Under the pieces are notes generated by a model, which saw only the letters and a list, made by a program, of their open reading frames with translations, was not told the DNA's origin and made no database searches. A stretch of 64,000 nucleotides of DNA from Deinococcus deserti VCD115 (GTDB lineage: Bacteria; Deinococcota; Deinococci; Deinococcales; Deinococcaceae). Position numbers and translations under genes: made by a program. Location of the stretch: assembly GCF_000020685.1 (NCBI RefSeq), contig NC_012526.1, forward strand, positions 340,001-404,000. Direction: 5' to 3'. Below, in pieces: positions 30,356 to 43,828 of the stretch. The first letter of the stretch is position 1; each line of letters opens with the position of its first letter.

Positions 30356-30895
30356 TCACTCGATGATGAACAGCGTCTGACCGTATTCGACGGGTTCGGC
30401 GTTCTTCACCAGAATCTCGCGCACCGTGCCGCCCTGCTCGGCTTCGATCTCGTTCATCAGCTTCATGGCCTCGATGATGCACAGGACCTGTCCGGCCTGC
30501 ACGGTGTCGCCCACCTTGACGTAGGGGGGAGCGTCGGGGCTGCTGGAGGCGTAGAAGGTCCCCACGATCGGTGCCTTGACCGGAGTCCCGGCGCTGACGG
30601 GCTTGACCGGAGCAGGCGCAGCTTCCACCTCGGGCGCGGGCGTCGCTGCAGCGGGAAGGGCCGGAGCGGCGTCCGTTGCCGGTGCCACAGGCGCGGGTGC
30701 AGCCGGAGCCGCAGGAGCGTGACCCGCGCCTGGCATAAAGATGGGTGCTGGTGCGCTGGGCGCCGGGGACGGGTAGGACACGGCCTGGGGACCGCGCTTG
30801 AGGTCCATGGCAAAGCTGCCGGTCGAGAGGCTGAATTCGCGGACATCTGCCACGCTCAGGGCATCGAGAATCTTCTTGAGGTCTTCGGGATTCAT
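30356..30895 (-). CDS. accB: biotin carboxyl carrier protein of acetyl-CoA carboxylase
   Basis: 179 residues. The N-terminal [18 protein letters not shown] is typical of AccB, the middle is an Ala/Pro linker, and the C-terminal biotinyl domain (about 100-179) carries the biotinylated lysine in [15 protein letters not shown]. Upstream of accC by 90 bp in the same direction. ATG 30895 is preceded by AAGGAGG. Confidence 0.96.
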   Translation of the reverse strand: MNPEDLKKILDALSVADVREFSLSTGSFAMDLKRGPQAVSYPSPAPSAPAPIFMPGAGHAPAAPAAPAPVAPATDAAPALPAAATPAPEVEAAPAPVKPVSAGTPVKAPIVGTFYASSSPDAPPYVKVGDTVQAGQVLCIIEAMKLMNEIEAEQGGTVREILVKNAEPVEYGQTLFIIE

Positions 30896-31004
30896 GGGTC
30901 CTCCTTGTGGCGGCGCCGGTTGGTCCGTGCTGTAGCTGCTTCATCATGCAGCGCTGCCAGGGCCACCTGTCACCTAACGGTCGTTTGGCTGAACGCAGTC
31001 TAAC

Positions 31005-31052
31005 GAAAAAGCCGGGAGGCGCCGCTCCGGTTTCCCAGTGGCGACGCCTCCC
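31005..31052 (-). terminator. terminator of efp
   Basis: On the minus strand GGGAGGCG pairs with CGCCTCCC and is followed by GGCTTTTTCG. It separates efp from accB. Confidence 0.7.
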
Positions 31053-31063
31053 AACTCAGACAC

Positions 31064-31621
31064 TCAGGCGCGGCTCAGGTACTGGCCGGTACGGGTGTCC
31101 ACCTTGACGTTGGTGTCCTGTTCCACGAACAGGGGCACCTGCACCACGGCGCCGGTTTCGAGCTTGGCCGGCTTGGTGCCGCCCGAAACCGTGTCGCCAC
31201 GCACGCCGGGGTCGGTTTCCACGATCTTCAGGATCACCTGGTTGGGCAGCGTGATGGTCAGGGCCTTTTCCCCGTACATCGCCACTTCCACTTCGGTGTT
31301 CTCCTTCATGAACTTGGCCGCGTCGCCCACCAGCGAAGGCGGCAGGATCACCTGTTCGAAGGTGTCCATGTCCATGAACATGAAGTCGGCGCCGTCTTTG
31401 TACAGGTACTGCATCTTCTTGCCCTCAACGTAGATGTCCTGCAGCTTTTCGCCGCTGTTGAAGGTGCGGTCCACGATGCTGCCGGTTTCCATGTTGCGGA
31501 ACTTGGTCACGACCTTGGCGCCGCCGCGGCCCATCTTGAGGTGCGAGTAGTCCAGGCACTCCCAGAGGCCGCCGTCCATTTCCACTTTGGTACCGTTGCG
31601 CAGTTCCGTCACACTGATCAT
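31064..31621 (-). CDS. efp: translation elongation factor P
   Basis: Relieves ribosome stalling at polyproline. 185 residues in three beta-barrel domains. MISVTELRNGTKVEMDGGLW begins domain I, and the tip loop HLKMGRGGAKV puts Arg at position 32, where E. coli has a modified Lys34. The C-terminal region has IVETDPGVRGDTVSGGTKPA and the terminal KVDTRTGQYLSRA. Start at ATG 31621 behind AAGGAG; the frame is open back to 31732. The window contains several very proline-rich proteins (TonB-like, AceF linkers) that would need EF-P. Confidence 0.96.
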   Translation of the reverse strand: MISVTELRNGTKVEMDGGLWECLDYSHLKMGRGGAKVVTKFRNMETGSIVDRTFNSGEKLQDIYVEGKKMQYLYKDGADFMFMDMDTFEQVILPPSLVGDAAKFMKENTEVEVAMYGEKALTITLPNQVILKIVETDPGVRGDTVSGGTKPAKLETGAVVQVPLFVEQDTNVKVDTRTGQYLSRA

Positions 31622-31876
31622 GTCTTTCTCCTTGTCTCTGTCCGGGGCTACCTCTGGCTTCCTGGTAAGGCTGTGACTAAGGGAAGCAGGGAGCCGCGCG
31701 GCAACAGTGCGGAGTTTAGCAGAGCCATGCATAGCCCTTCCACCTGACAGGCGGGGTTTGCTACACTGTCACGGTTGCACGTCCGCCCCCGCCCCCGGTT
31801 TGGCTGGTCTGTAGAGGCCTGAAAGTCCGGCGCGCGGCGAGAGTGAGGCGGCGAAGAAACGCTAAGGAGAGAGCAC

Positions 31877-32596
31877 ATGGAACTGAACGCCAAACCCCGC
31901 AAGAGCCAGGAGAAACTGGCCGAAGGCCTGATCCCCGCCGTTGCCTACAACAAGGACAACAATATTTCCTTTGCTCTGGACCGCAAGGCCTTTGACCGCG
32001 CGTTCCGTCAGCAGAGCACCACTGGCCTGTTCGATATCACCGTTGAAGGGGGCGAGACCTTCCCCGCACTGGTCAAGACCGTGCAGATGGACAAGCGCCG
32101 CCGCACGCCCATTCACGTGGACTTTTACATGGTCACCTACGGTGAGCCCATCGAAGTGTCTGTCCCGGTGCACACCACGGGCAAGAGCCAGGGCGAAATC
32201 ATGGGCGGCCTGGTGGACATCGTGCTTCACAACCTGAGCATCGTGGCTCCTGGTCCCCGCCGCATTCCCCAGGAACTGACCGTAGATGTCAGCCGCCTGA
32301 ACATCGGTGACCACATCACTGCCGGTGATGTGAAGCTCCCCGAGGGCTGCACGCTGGCCGTGGCTGCAGACAGCGTCGTGATCAGCGTCCTGCCGCCGCG
32401 CATGACCGCTGATGAAGCCGCTGCTGAAACCCAGGCTGCCCAGGTGGCTGGCCTGGTCGCCGCTGGTGAACTGTCCGAGGAAGCCGCAGCCGCTGTGCTC
32501 GAAGGCGACGCGAGTATCGAGGAGATCAAAGCCGAGGCCCACGCCGCCGAAGGCACCCAGGCCGAGGGCAGCACCGAAGAAGGCCAGCAGCAGTAA
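31877..32596 (+). CDS. rplY: 50S ribosomal protein L25, general-stress (CTC) long form
   Basis: Binds 5S rRNA. 239 residues, longer than E. coli L25 because of the CTC-type C-terminal domain. MELNAKPRKSQEKLAEG, VAYNKDNNISFALDRKAF and MDKRRRTPIHVDFYMV belong to the L25 core; VSVPVHTTGKSQGEIMGG to GDHITAGDVKLPEG is the second beta domain. The tail of about 50 residues is acidic and Ala/Glu-rich. ATG 31877 behind AAGGAG. Deinococcus is known for this extended L25. Confidence 0.94.
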   Translation: MELNAKPRKSQEKLAEGLIPAVAYNKDNNISFALDRKAFDRAFRQQSTTGLFDITVEGGETFPALVKTVQMDKRRRTPIHVDFYMVTYGEPIEVSVPVHTTGKSQGEIMGGLVDIVLHNLSIVAPGPRRIPQELTVDVSRLNIGDHITAGDVKLPEGCTLAVAADSVVISVLPPRMTADEAAAETQAAQVAGLVAAGELSEEAAAAVLEGDASIEEIKAEAHAAEGTQAEGSTEEGQQQ

Positions 32597-32608
32597 CTTC
32601 TGCGCTTC

Positions 32609-32645
32609 AGGGCCGGCACCTTCTAAGGTGCCGGCCCTTTGCTGT
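32609..32645 (+). terminator. terminator of rplY
   Basis: Stem AGGGCCGGCACC (32609-32620) with its complement (32627-32638), then TTTGCTG. Confidence 0.8.
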
Positions 32646-32842
32646 GCTGGCCAGGACAGTCTTCTCCTGCACGAACTCAGAGAACTCATCTCATACAGCC
32701 GCTGCCCCTAGAAGCCGCTAAGAGAGAATCAAGAGAAAAACAGGACGCCTTCACAGAGCTTACGGAGCTTCGTGGAGGCGTTTGCCGCAGCCTGAGGCGC
32801 AGAGGCGAAAGCTCCTCGTACTTCAATTTCCGGAGGTCTTTG

Positions 32843-33382
32843 ATGTTGAAACCTGTATCCGTGCTGCTGGCCCTGACCCTGATGACCCCCACCACGCTTG
32901 CCGGAGGTGCCGGCATGCCGCCCATGACGGCAGGTATGTCCACCGCACAGATGAGCAACAACTCCGACGTGCTGTTCATGGAGTCGGCGACCATCAGCAA
33001 CCTGACGGAAATTGCCACCTCACGGCTGGCCCTGCAGCGCAGCACGAACCCAGCCGTCCGGGCTTTTGCACAGCGCATGATCGCCGAGCACACCATGGCT
33101 CAGGCTGAACTGAATCGCATCGCCTCCACCCGGGGCATCCGGCTGACCGACAAACCCGGCCCGGAACAGCGCCTGATGGCCAACAAGCTGGCCACCCTGA
33201 CGGGGGCGGCTTTTGACGCCATGTACAAACGCGTGCAGGTTCTGGGTCACCAGATGACGCTGGATTTGATCATGGCCTACCGCACCATCGGCCGTGACCA
33301 GATGGCGCTGGCTTACGCCGCCAAGATGCAGCCGGCGGTCGAGATGCACCTCCGGGATGCCATGGCCCTGCCCGGACAGTAA
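32843..33382 (+). CDS. exported DUF4142-like protein
   Basis: 179 residues. Signal peptide MLKPVSVLLALTLMTPTTLA with likely cleavage near residue 20, then a helical domain of the DUF4142 (ferritin-like four-helix) type. FMESATISNLTEIATSRLAL, VRAFAQRMIAEHTMAQAEL and FDAMYKRVQVLGHQMTLDL match its helices. Function unknown; periplasmic or secreted. ATG 32843 follows GGAGGT. An upstream leader of about 200 nt separates it from rplY. Confidence 0.82.
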   Translation: MLKPVSVLLALTLMTPTTLAGGAGMPPMTAGMSTAQMSNNSDVLFMESATISNLTEIATSRLALQRSTNPAVRAFAQRMIAEHTMAQAELNRIASTRGIRLTDKPGPEQRLMANKLATLTGAAFDAMYKRVQVLGHQMTLDLIMAYRTIGRDQMALAYAAKMQPAVEMHLRDAMALPGQ

Positions 33383-33407
33383 GACCACACTCCGGCTCAA
33401 TAAACAG

Positions 33408-33437
33408 ATGGCCACCCACGTCCGTGTGGGTGGCCAT
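33408..33437. terminator. bidirectional terminator between DUF4142 gene and sufD
   Basis: Perfect 12-bp stem (ATGGCCACCCAC at 33408-33419, complement at 33426-33437) between convergent genes. Confidence 0.7.
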
Positions 33438-33457
33438 CATGATCTGAATGACGCTGC

Positions 33458-34810
<1,353 letters not shown>

Positions 34811-34867
34811 TGTTCCTCCAGCAAGGCGCGGATGTCACCTTGTGGCGTCCGCGTCCCGCCACGCCGC

Positions 34868-36274
<1,407 letters not shown>

Positions 36275-36389
36275 GATGACTCCTTAAAGAGGTCTGTTTG
36301 GGAAGGCACGTCGCAGGGGGCGTGACAGGCTCCGCGAAAAAGGCGGATGGGGAAGAGGTTCACCGGTCACGTCCTGCGCCGTGAGCGCT

Positions 36390-37154
<765 letters not shown>

Positions 37155-37181
37155 ACGGTCTCCTTGGCCGGGAATCTTGTT

Positions 37182-37194
37182 AGGAATGATTCCT
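37182..37194. promoter_or_regulatory. 13-bp perfect palindrome (candidate operator) in the suf leader
   Basis: AGGAAT-G-ATTCCT, extending imperfectly to TTAGG...CCTGA. It starts 13 bp downstream of the suf -10 box, where a repressor would block transcription. TTAGG/CCTAA arms recall DtxR-type metal repressors, but the spacing is 2 bp shorter. Confidence 0.45.
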
Positions 37195-37206
37195 GATTTC
37201 CTGGTC

Positions 37207-37235
37207 ATTTTACGCGTCTTCGGGTCTAAAGTCGA
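37207..37235 (-). promoter_or_regulatory. promoter of sufCBD
   Basis: On the minus strand TCGACT, 17-bp spacer, TAAAAT. About 50 nt upstream of the sufC start. Confidence 0.55.
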
Positions 37236-37334
37236 GTGACTTAGTGTGGATTGCAGATGGTGCATTTGTTGGATTTATGAGGCTCCCCATGCGCAGTTCA
37301 CGCTTGCCACAGCCCACCGTGTTAACCGTTACGA

Positions 37335-38033
37335 GTGAGTCCACTTGATCTGCTGCGTGCCGCCGGCCCCCTGCTCTGGGTGCTGCTGGCTTTGTCCCTT
37401 TATGTGGTGTACCTCACGGCCATGCGAATCCAGGCCATGCGCCGGCTGGGTCAGGATGCCAGTGCCCTGATCGAGCGGGCCCGCGCCATTACGGCTGAAA
37501 GTGGCCCGGCTGCTGCCCTGGCAGAGGTGGACCGCTCTGCTCACCCTGCTCCTGCGGTTCAGGTGTTGCGGGCGGGCCTGCACCGCGCTGACCGGGGCCC
37601 GGACGCGGCAGTCTCGGCCATGCAGTCAGCGCTTCTGGCCGAAGACAGCCGCCTGTATGCCGGCTTGAGTGCCCTGAGCACGGCGGCCCAGGTCGCGCCG
37701 CTGCTGGGCCTGCTGGGCACCGTGATCGGGATGGTGCGCTCGTTTCTGGTGTTCAGCCAGACCAGCGCGCCCACCCCGGCCCAGCTGGCCACCGGGATCA
37801 GCGAGGCCCTGGTCAACACGGCAGCCGGTCTGGTCGTGGCCATCATTGCCTATGTGGCCCGGAATGCCCTGCGCGCGCGGGCTGACCGGATTGCCACCCA
37901 GGCCGAGCGGGTCCGTGAGGATCTGCCGGGCTGGCTGACCCCACGCCTCGCCGCTGCGCATGTGCCGACCCCTGTGGTCAGCCTGCCGCCCCGCCCTGAA
38001 GTGTCTCTGAGTTTTGACGGAGCGCACCGGTGA
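37335..38033 (+). CDS. MotA/TolQ/ExbB-family proton channel protein
   Basis: 232 residues. The N-terminal membrane helix (LLWVLLALSLYVVYLTAM) is followed by a long cytoplasmic helix and two further membrane segments around AAQVAPLLGLLGTVIGMVRSF and INTAAGLVVAIIAYVARNAL-like sequence (EALVNTAAGLVVAIIA). GLLGTVIGM is the family hallmark. Starts at GTG 37335 and overlaps the ExbD-like gene by 4 bp. With its neighbours it should form a proton-driven inner-membrane motor. Confidence 0.9.
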   Translation: MSPLDLLRAAGPLLWVLLALSLYVVYLTAMRIQAMRRLGQDASALIERARAITAESGPAAALAEVDRSAHPAPAVQVLRAGLHRADRGPDAAVSAMQSALLAEDSRLYAGLSALSTAAQVAPLLGLLGTVIGMVRSFLVFSQTSAPTPAQLATGISEALVNTAAGLVVAIIAYVARNALRARADRIATQAERVREDLPGWLTPRLAAAHVPTPVVSLPPRPEVSLSFDGAHR

Positions 38034-38443
38034 GACGCCGCTTCCGCGAGGGCGCAGACGAGGTGACCTTCGATTTTGCTCCCATGGTGGACATCGTGCT
38101 GCTGCTGCTGATCTTCTTTTTCCTGACCAGCAGCCTCGGAGCGCGAAACAACGCCCTGCCGCTTGACCTGCCGCGCGCCAGTACGACGGTTCAGGAGACG
38201 CCAGCGTTGCCTGTCGTCAGTGTGGACCGCGCCGGGAAGGTCTTTCTGAACGGCAAGGCCACCACCCTGACCCGGCTGGGCAGCCAGCTCAAGCCGCTGC
38301 TGGCCACTTCCGGCGGCACTGTCGGGCTGCGCGCTGACGAGCGGGGCAACTATGGCGCGGTTGTGCGCGTCATGGACGAGATCAAGAAGGCTGGGGGCGA
38401 ACGGCTGGCGCTGGGCACCCGCAAGGCGGCCGGGACTCCATGA
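38030..38443 (+). CDS. ExbD/TolR-family protein
   Basis: 137 residues. A single N-terminal membrane helix carries the essential Asp: FDFAPMVDIVLLLLIFFFLTS. It is followed by a periplasmic domain (LPLDLPRAST; VSVDRAGKVFLNG; VGLRADERGNYGAVVRVMDEIKKAG). GTG 38030 lies in a GTGA overlap with the ExbB-like gene, and its stop overlaps the ATG of the TonB-like gene (ATGA at 38440-38443), so the three products are made in step. Confidence 0.92.
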   Translation: MRRRFREGADEVTFDFAPMVDIVLLLLIFFFLTSSLGARNNALPLDLPRASTTVQETPALPVVSVDRAGKVFLNGKATTLTRLGSQLKPLLATSGGTVGLRADERGNYGAVVRVMDEIKKAGGERLALGTRKAAGTP

Positions 38444-40542
38444 CCACCCTGCCCCAGCGCCCGGGCCCACGATCTTCTCCTGAACAGCGCGACCGCTGGC
38501 GCGCGGCCGGGGTGACGGCGGCGCTGCATGCGGCCCTGCTGCTGGGCCTGCTGGTGTCCCGGCCCTATGACCCCGAACCCCGCCGAACCCCCGCCGACGC
38601 CCGCCGCGCCCCTCTGGAAGTGGTCACCCTGGCGCCTGCTCCGCAGCCCACCCCACCGCCGGAGCAGCCGGCTGAGGCGGCGGCCCCGTTGCGCCCGCCC
38701 GCAGCGCAGCCGACTCCGCCCAAACCGGCGCCCACAAAACCGGAGCCTGCAAAACCAGCTCCGGCGCGGCCCGTTGCTGTCAAGCCGCCGCCCGTAAAGA
38801 CCCCAACCGTTACGCCGCCAGCACGGCCGACACCAGTGCCTCCAGCAGTGGCGCCTGCTCCTGCCACGCCGGCTCCCTCCAGGCCCACCACTGGGCGGGA
38901 TGCACAGAGCAACAACACGCCACAGGCGGCGTCGGGTCCGCCCAAAGCCACAGCGGCGCCAGCGGTTGAGGCGGCGGGAGCGCCGTCATCACAGGTGGCG
39001 GGGGCAGCTCCGGCGCCCCGGACGACAGTGGACACGCCTGTGGCTGTAGCCCCGTCACCTTCTGCGCCGGTTGAAGAGCCTGCCGAGCTGACCCCCGAGA
39101 CCTCACAGGCCCCGGGCCCGGGTGAGCTGGACCCAGTGGCTGCTGAGCCTGGGGCCAGTGAAGCACCTGCCCCTGAGCTGGCGCCCTCAGAAAGCGAGGC
39201 CGTGGCTCCGCCAGAGCCCGAATCGGTGGCGGCCCTGCCTCGCCGGGACGAGATCACGGCCGCTCCGGAAACTGAGCCAGAGCGGTTGCCGGCCGCACCT
39301 GAGCCCATTCAGGCGCCAGCCCGAACCCCCACGCCAGCCCCCGAGGGAGCGACGAGCCCGGTAGCAGCCATTCCTGCGCGTCCGGCCCAAACGTCTGCGA
39401 GTCAAACCCTGGAGGTGCCGGCTGCGCCAAGGGGCACGCTGGCTCCGGCTCCAGCGTCGGAGGTGGCCCCGGTTCCAGCCCGGCCCATTCCTCGCGCACC
39501 CGAGGTTCCAGCTCGTCCACCGGCGGCGAGTGTCGCGCCTGCTCCTCAGGCAGCGGCACCTGCGCCGGTTCCTGCTACGCCAGCGAACCGGCCAGCAGCG
39601 CCGGTCAGTGCGGCAGCGGAGGCTCCCAGCACTTCAGGCCCTGTTCCCTCCAGGTCCACAACCCCCACATCCGGTACAGCCGAGGAGCGACCCGTTGAGG
39701 CTGCCCGCCGCAATCCGGACCGTACGCCCGCTGAGACACGCGCCCCTGCCACCACCCCTGAGCCGCGCCCGGCCACGGGCGCAGGCGGCAGTCCAGTAGC
39801 GCAGGCGCCGTCTGCCCGGGCCGGAACTAGGAACCCCGCTGCGGGAACCCCAACAGCGGGAACTGCGCCGGAGAGGCCCGCTGCGACCAGAACCCCGGCG
39901 GCCACAACCCCAGCAGCCGGAACTGCACCCGCTGGAGCCGCGCCGTCCGGTACAGCGCCTGAGAGCACGGCTCCGGGTGGCACGGCACCATCCGGGGCGG
40001 CGCCAGGTGGCGGCACTTCAGGCGCTACCCCGGGCGGAAGCGGGACTGCTCCTGCCGGCAATGGGCCAGGAGCGGGAAGCGCAGGACCCGGCGCTGGTAC
40101 CGGTACCGGCGGCCCGGGTGGTGGGGGCGGCAATGGTGGGGAGGCGGCGCGTCCCGGCACGGGAGGCAACGGCGCTGCGGGGGGCCAGGAAGACCGGCCG
40201 CTGAGCTGCACGGTGGTTGTCGATGTGCGTGGTCTGGGGAATTTCCAGCGGGCACAGAGCAGCTTTGTGATGTCTGGGGGCGCACAAGTCTGGCCCGATC
40301 CGGAGCTGATCAAGGGCGTGAGTTCCGACCTCGTCATGGAAGGCAACCTGCACACCTACGTCACGTCTGAAGCGGGCCTGGCTCCTTTCAAAAACGTGAC
40401 GCGGGTCAAAGCAAGCCGCGTTCTTCCTTCCAAATTCGCACCCAACTCCGACTATCTGGCAGATGTCGAGCTCTCGGCCGCTGCTGCCCGTGAATTCCGC
40501 TCGGCGGGCGAGGCCTGCCGGGTGGTCTATTTCAAGGATTGA
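38440..40542 (+). CDS. TonB-like energy transducer with very long Pro/Ala linker and atypical C-terminal domain
   Basis: 700 residues. A basic N-terminus precedes one membrane helix (about 21-41). Residues about 45-585 are almost entirely Pro, Ala, Thr, Glu and Gly, first PAPKP-like, then Gly-rich near 540-585. The C-terminal domain (about 587-700) is folded-looking, starts LSCTVVVDVRGLG, and ends GEACRVVYFKD with two cysteines. Its pattern (VVDVRGLG, then G-hydrophobic-W/Y, VKASRVLP, DVELS) resembles the LPP20/FlgT-type domain and not a TonB C-terminus. Genetic coupling to ExbB/ExbD-like genes supports a trans-envelope transducer; the outer partner is unknown. Confidence 0.75.
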   Translation: MTTLPQRPGPRSSPEQRDRWRAAGVTAALHAALLLGLLVSRPYDPEPRRTPADARRAPLEVVTLAPAPQPTPPPEQPAEAAAPLRPPAAQPTPPKPAPTKPEPAKPAPARPVAVKPPPVKTPTVTPPARPTPVPPAVAPAPATPAPSRPTTGRDAQSNNTPQAASGPPKATAAPAVEAAGAPSSQVAGAAPAPRTTVDTPVAVAPSPSAPVEEPAELTPETSQAPGPGELDPVAAEPGASEAPAPELAPSESEAVAPPEPESVAALPRRDEITAAPETEPERLPAAPEPIQAPARTPTPAPEGATSPVAAIPARPAQTSASQTLEVPAAPRGTLAPAPASEVAPVPARPIPRAPEVPARPPAASVAPAPQAAAPAPVPATPANRPAAPVSAAAEAPSTSGPVPSRSTTPTSGTAEERPVEAARRNPDRTPAETRAPATTPEPRPATGAGGSPVAQAPSARAGTRNPAAGTPTAGTAPERPAATRTPAATTPAAGTAPAGAAPSGTAPESTAPGGTAPSGAAPGGGTSGATPGGSGTAPAGNGPGAGSAGPGAGTGTGGPGGGGGNGGEAARPGTGGNGAAGGQEDRPLSCTVVVDVRGLGNFQRAQSSFVMSGGAQVWPDPELIKGVSSDLVMEGNLHTYVTSEAGLAPFKNVTRVKASRVLPSKFAPNSDYLADVELSAAAAREFRSAGEACRVVYFKD

Positions 40543-40568
40543 TCTCATCACTTTTCTGGAGGTTCTCA

Positions 40569-41261
40569 GTGCATAAACCGATTCTTCTGACCGTCACCCT
40601 GCTGCTCTCCACTTCTGCCCTGGCCTGGGTGCCTCAGCTGGAGCAGACCACCGCCCGGAACGTCATCGACAGTGCCTACGGGCGGCGTGACCCGGTCAAC
40701 ACCTTCCTGACCCTGGACCTGGGCGTCAGAGAGGGCCAGTTCGTGGCTGGTAAGGAGGCGGTCAAGGTCTTTGACGGTGAAGCGTCGTGCGTGGCCGACT
40801 GGCTGGCCGCGCCGCAGGATTTCAGCAAAGGCAGCCGCCCGGTGGCAGTCACCGCCAGTGGGCAGGCCGACCAGCTGGCTTTTCAGGCCACCGAGGCCCG
40901 TGACCGGTTCCGGAACCTCAGCGTGACTGACGCTCTGGGCGCTGAACTGGCCGGTGCACGTCTGCCTGACGGGCAACTGCGCGTGGATGTCAGCGTGCGG
41001 GGCCTGCCCACCGAAAAAGCCCGCGGCGCCTATCTGGCACGGCTCAAGGGGCTGGAGGGCAAGCTGATCTCCCCGGTCCGCAGCAGCTACGTCAATGACT
41101 TCAAGGAGGAGGCCGGCAAGTGGAGCGGCACCCTGGTGTTCTACTTCGAGCCGCTCAAGGCCGGTCTGGGCGCCAGCGATAAGATCGAGCTGTTGCTGCG
41201 CACCGAGGCGGACACCAACTGTGCCTACAGCGTGACCCTGGACCTAGCCAGCTTCCAGTAG
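40569..41261 (+). CDS. exported protein of unknown function in the TonB-like operon
   Basis: 230 residues from GTG 40569, which follows GGAGGT by 6 nt. Signal peptide HKPILLTVTLLLSTSALAW with probable cleavage after ALA. The mature part is polar with two cysteines (GEASCVADW and DTNCAYSV) likely to form a disulfide. No family recognised. It lies 26 bp after the TonB-like gene in the same direction, so it is probably a periplasmic partner. Confidence 0.75.
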   Translation: MHKPILLTVTLLLSTSALAWVPQLEQTTARNVIDSAYGRRDPVNTFLTLDLGVREGQFVAGKEAVKVFDGEASCVADWLAAPQDFSKGSRPVAVTASGQADQLAFQATEARDRFRNLSVTDALGAELAGARLPDGQLRVDVSVRGLPTEKARGAYLARLKGLEGKLISPVRSSYVNDFKEEAGKWSGTLVFYFEPLKAGLGASDKIELLLRTEADTNCAYSVTLDLASFQ

Positions 41262-41296
41262 GCAGTCACTGACCCAGGCGGGCAGCGCACGGCACG

Positions 41297-41302
41297 TACA
41301 AT
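41297..41302 (+). promoter_or_regulatory. -10 element for leaderless coaX
   Basis: TACAAT followed by 7 nt and GTG 41310. The in-frame ATG 41301 lies within the hexamer and is therefore unlikely to be the start. Confidence 0.55.
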
Positions 41303-41309
41303 GCCGGGT

Positions 41310-42086
41310 GTGCCCGCCTTTCCCCTTCTGGCCGTGGACATCGGCAACACCAGCACCGTGCTGGGGCTCGCAGACCAGTCCCTGACCCTGACCCATACCT
41401 GGCGCGTACGCACCAACCGCGACATGCTGCCGGATGACCTGGCGCTGCAGCTGCACGGTCTGTTTGCCCTGGCCGGCGCACAGGCGCCGCACGCGGCTGT
41501 CCTGAGCAGCGTGGCGCCGCCTGTAGGGGAGAACTACGCCCTCGCTCTCCGGCGGCACTTTATGGTAGAAGCCTTCGACGTCAACGCGGACAATCTTCCG
41601 GACGTAAGGGTCGAACTCGATCAGCCGGGTGTGGTGGGCGCCGACCGTCTGTGCAACCTGTTCGGTGCCGAAAAGTACATGGACCATCACGACTACGCCG
41701 TCGTGGTGGATTTCGGCACCAGCACCAACTTCGACGTGGTGGGCAAGGGCCGCCGCTTTCTGGGCGGAGTGCTGGCCACCGGTGCTCAGGTCAGCGCCGA
41801 CGCGCTGTTCTCACGCGCGGCCAAGCTGCCGCGTATTACGCTTGCCGCGCCGCAGACCGCTATTGGCCGCAACACCGTTCATGCCCTGCAGTCCGGGCTG
41901 GTGTTCGGCTACGCGGAGATGGTCGACGGGCTGCTGCGGCGCATTCGCGCTGAACTTCCCGGTGAGGCCGTGACCATCGCCACGGGGGGTTTTGCCCGGA
42001 CCATCGAGGGTATCTGCCAGGAGATTGACCATTTCGACGAAACGCTGACCCTGCGCGGGCTGATCGAACTCTGGGCCAGCCGGTAA
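41310..42086 (+). CDS. coaX: type III pantothenate kinase
   Basis: First step of CoA synthesis, phosphorylating pantothenate. About 258 residues of the ASKHA fold: PLLAVDIGNTSTVLGLAD at the N-terminus, then PGVVGADRLCNLFGA, VVVDFGTSTNFDVV (phosphate-binding DFGT), and GGVLATGAQVSADAL with the substrate-contacting residues. ATIATGGFAR-like sequence follows at the end. Start set at GTG 41310 by the -10 box. Ends in a strong terminator. Confidence 0.94.
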   Translation: MPAFPLLAVDIGNTSTVLGLADQSLTLTHTWRVRTNRDMLPDDLALQLHGLFALAGAQAPHAAVLSSVAPPVGENYALALRRHFMVEAFDVNADNLPDVRVELDQPGVVGADRLCNLFGAEKYMDHHDYAVVVDFGTSTNFDVVGKGRRFLGGVLATGAQVSADALFSRAAKLPRITLAAPQTAIGRNTVHALQSGLVFGYAEMVDGLLRRIRAELPGEAVTIATGGFARTIEGICQEIDHFDETLTLRGLIELWASR

Positions 42087-42094
42087 ACGCAGCG

Positions 42095-42136
42095 AAAGTG
42101 CCCCGGCCTGTAGCTGGCCGGGGCACTTTATTTTTC
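42095..42136 (+). terminator. terminator of coaX
   Basis: Perfect 14-bp stem AAAGTGCCCCGGCC (42095-42108) with its complement (42116-42129), followed by ATTTTTCC. Confidence 0.9.
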
Positions 42137-42150
42137 CTCGTCGGTGCGGC

Positions 42151-43149
<999 letters not shown>

Positions 43150-43165
43150 GTGGGTCAGCCTGCCT

Positions 43166-43804
<639 letters not shown>

Positions 43805-43828
43805 GATAATCCTCCTGATTGTCTGCCC

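Noticed and set aside
38600..40200. Low-complexity DNA at the TonB-like gene as a satellite or assembly artefact
   Set aside because: The frame stays open for 700 codons with folded sequence at both ends and coupled neighbours, so it is coding.
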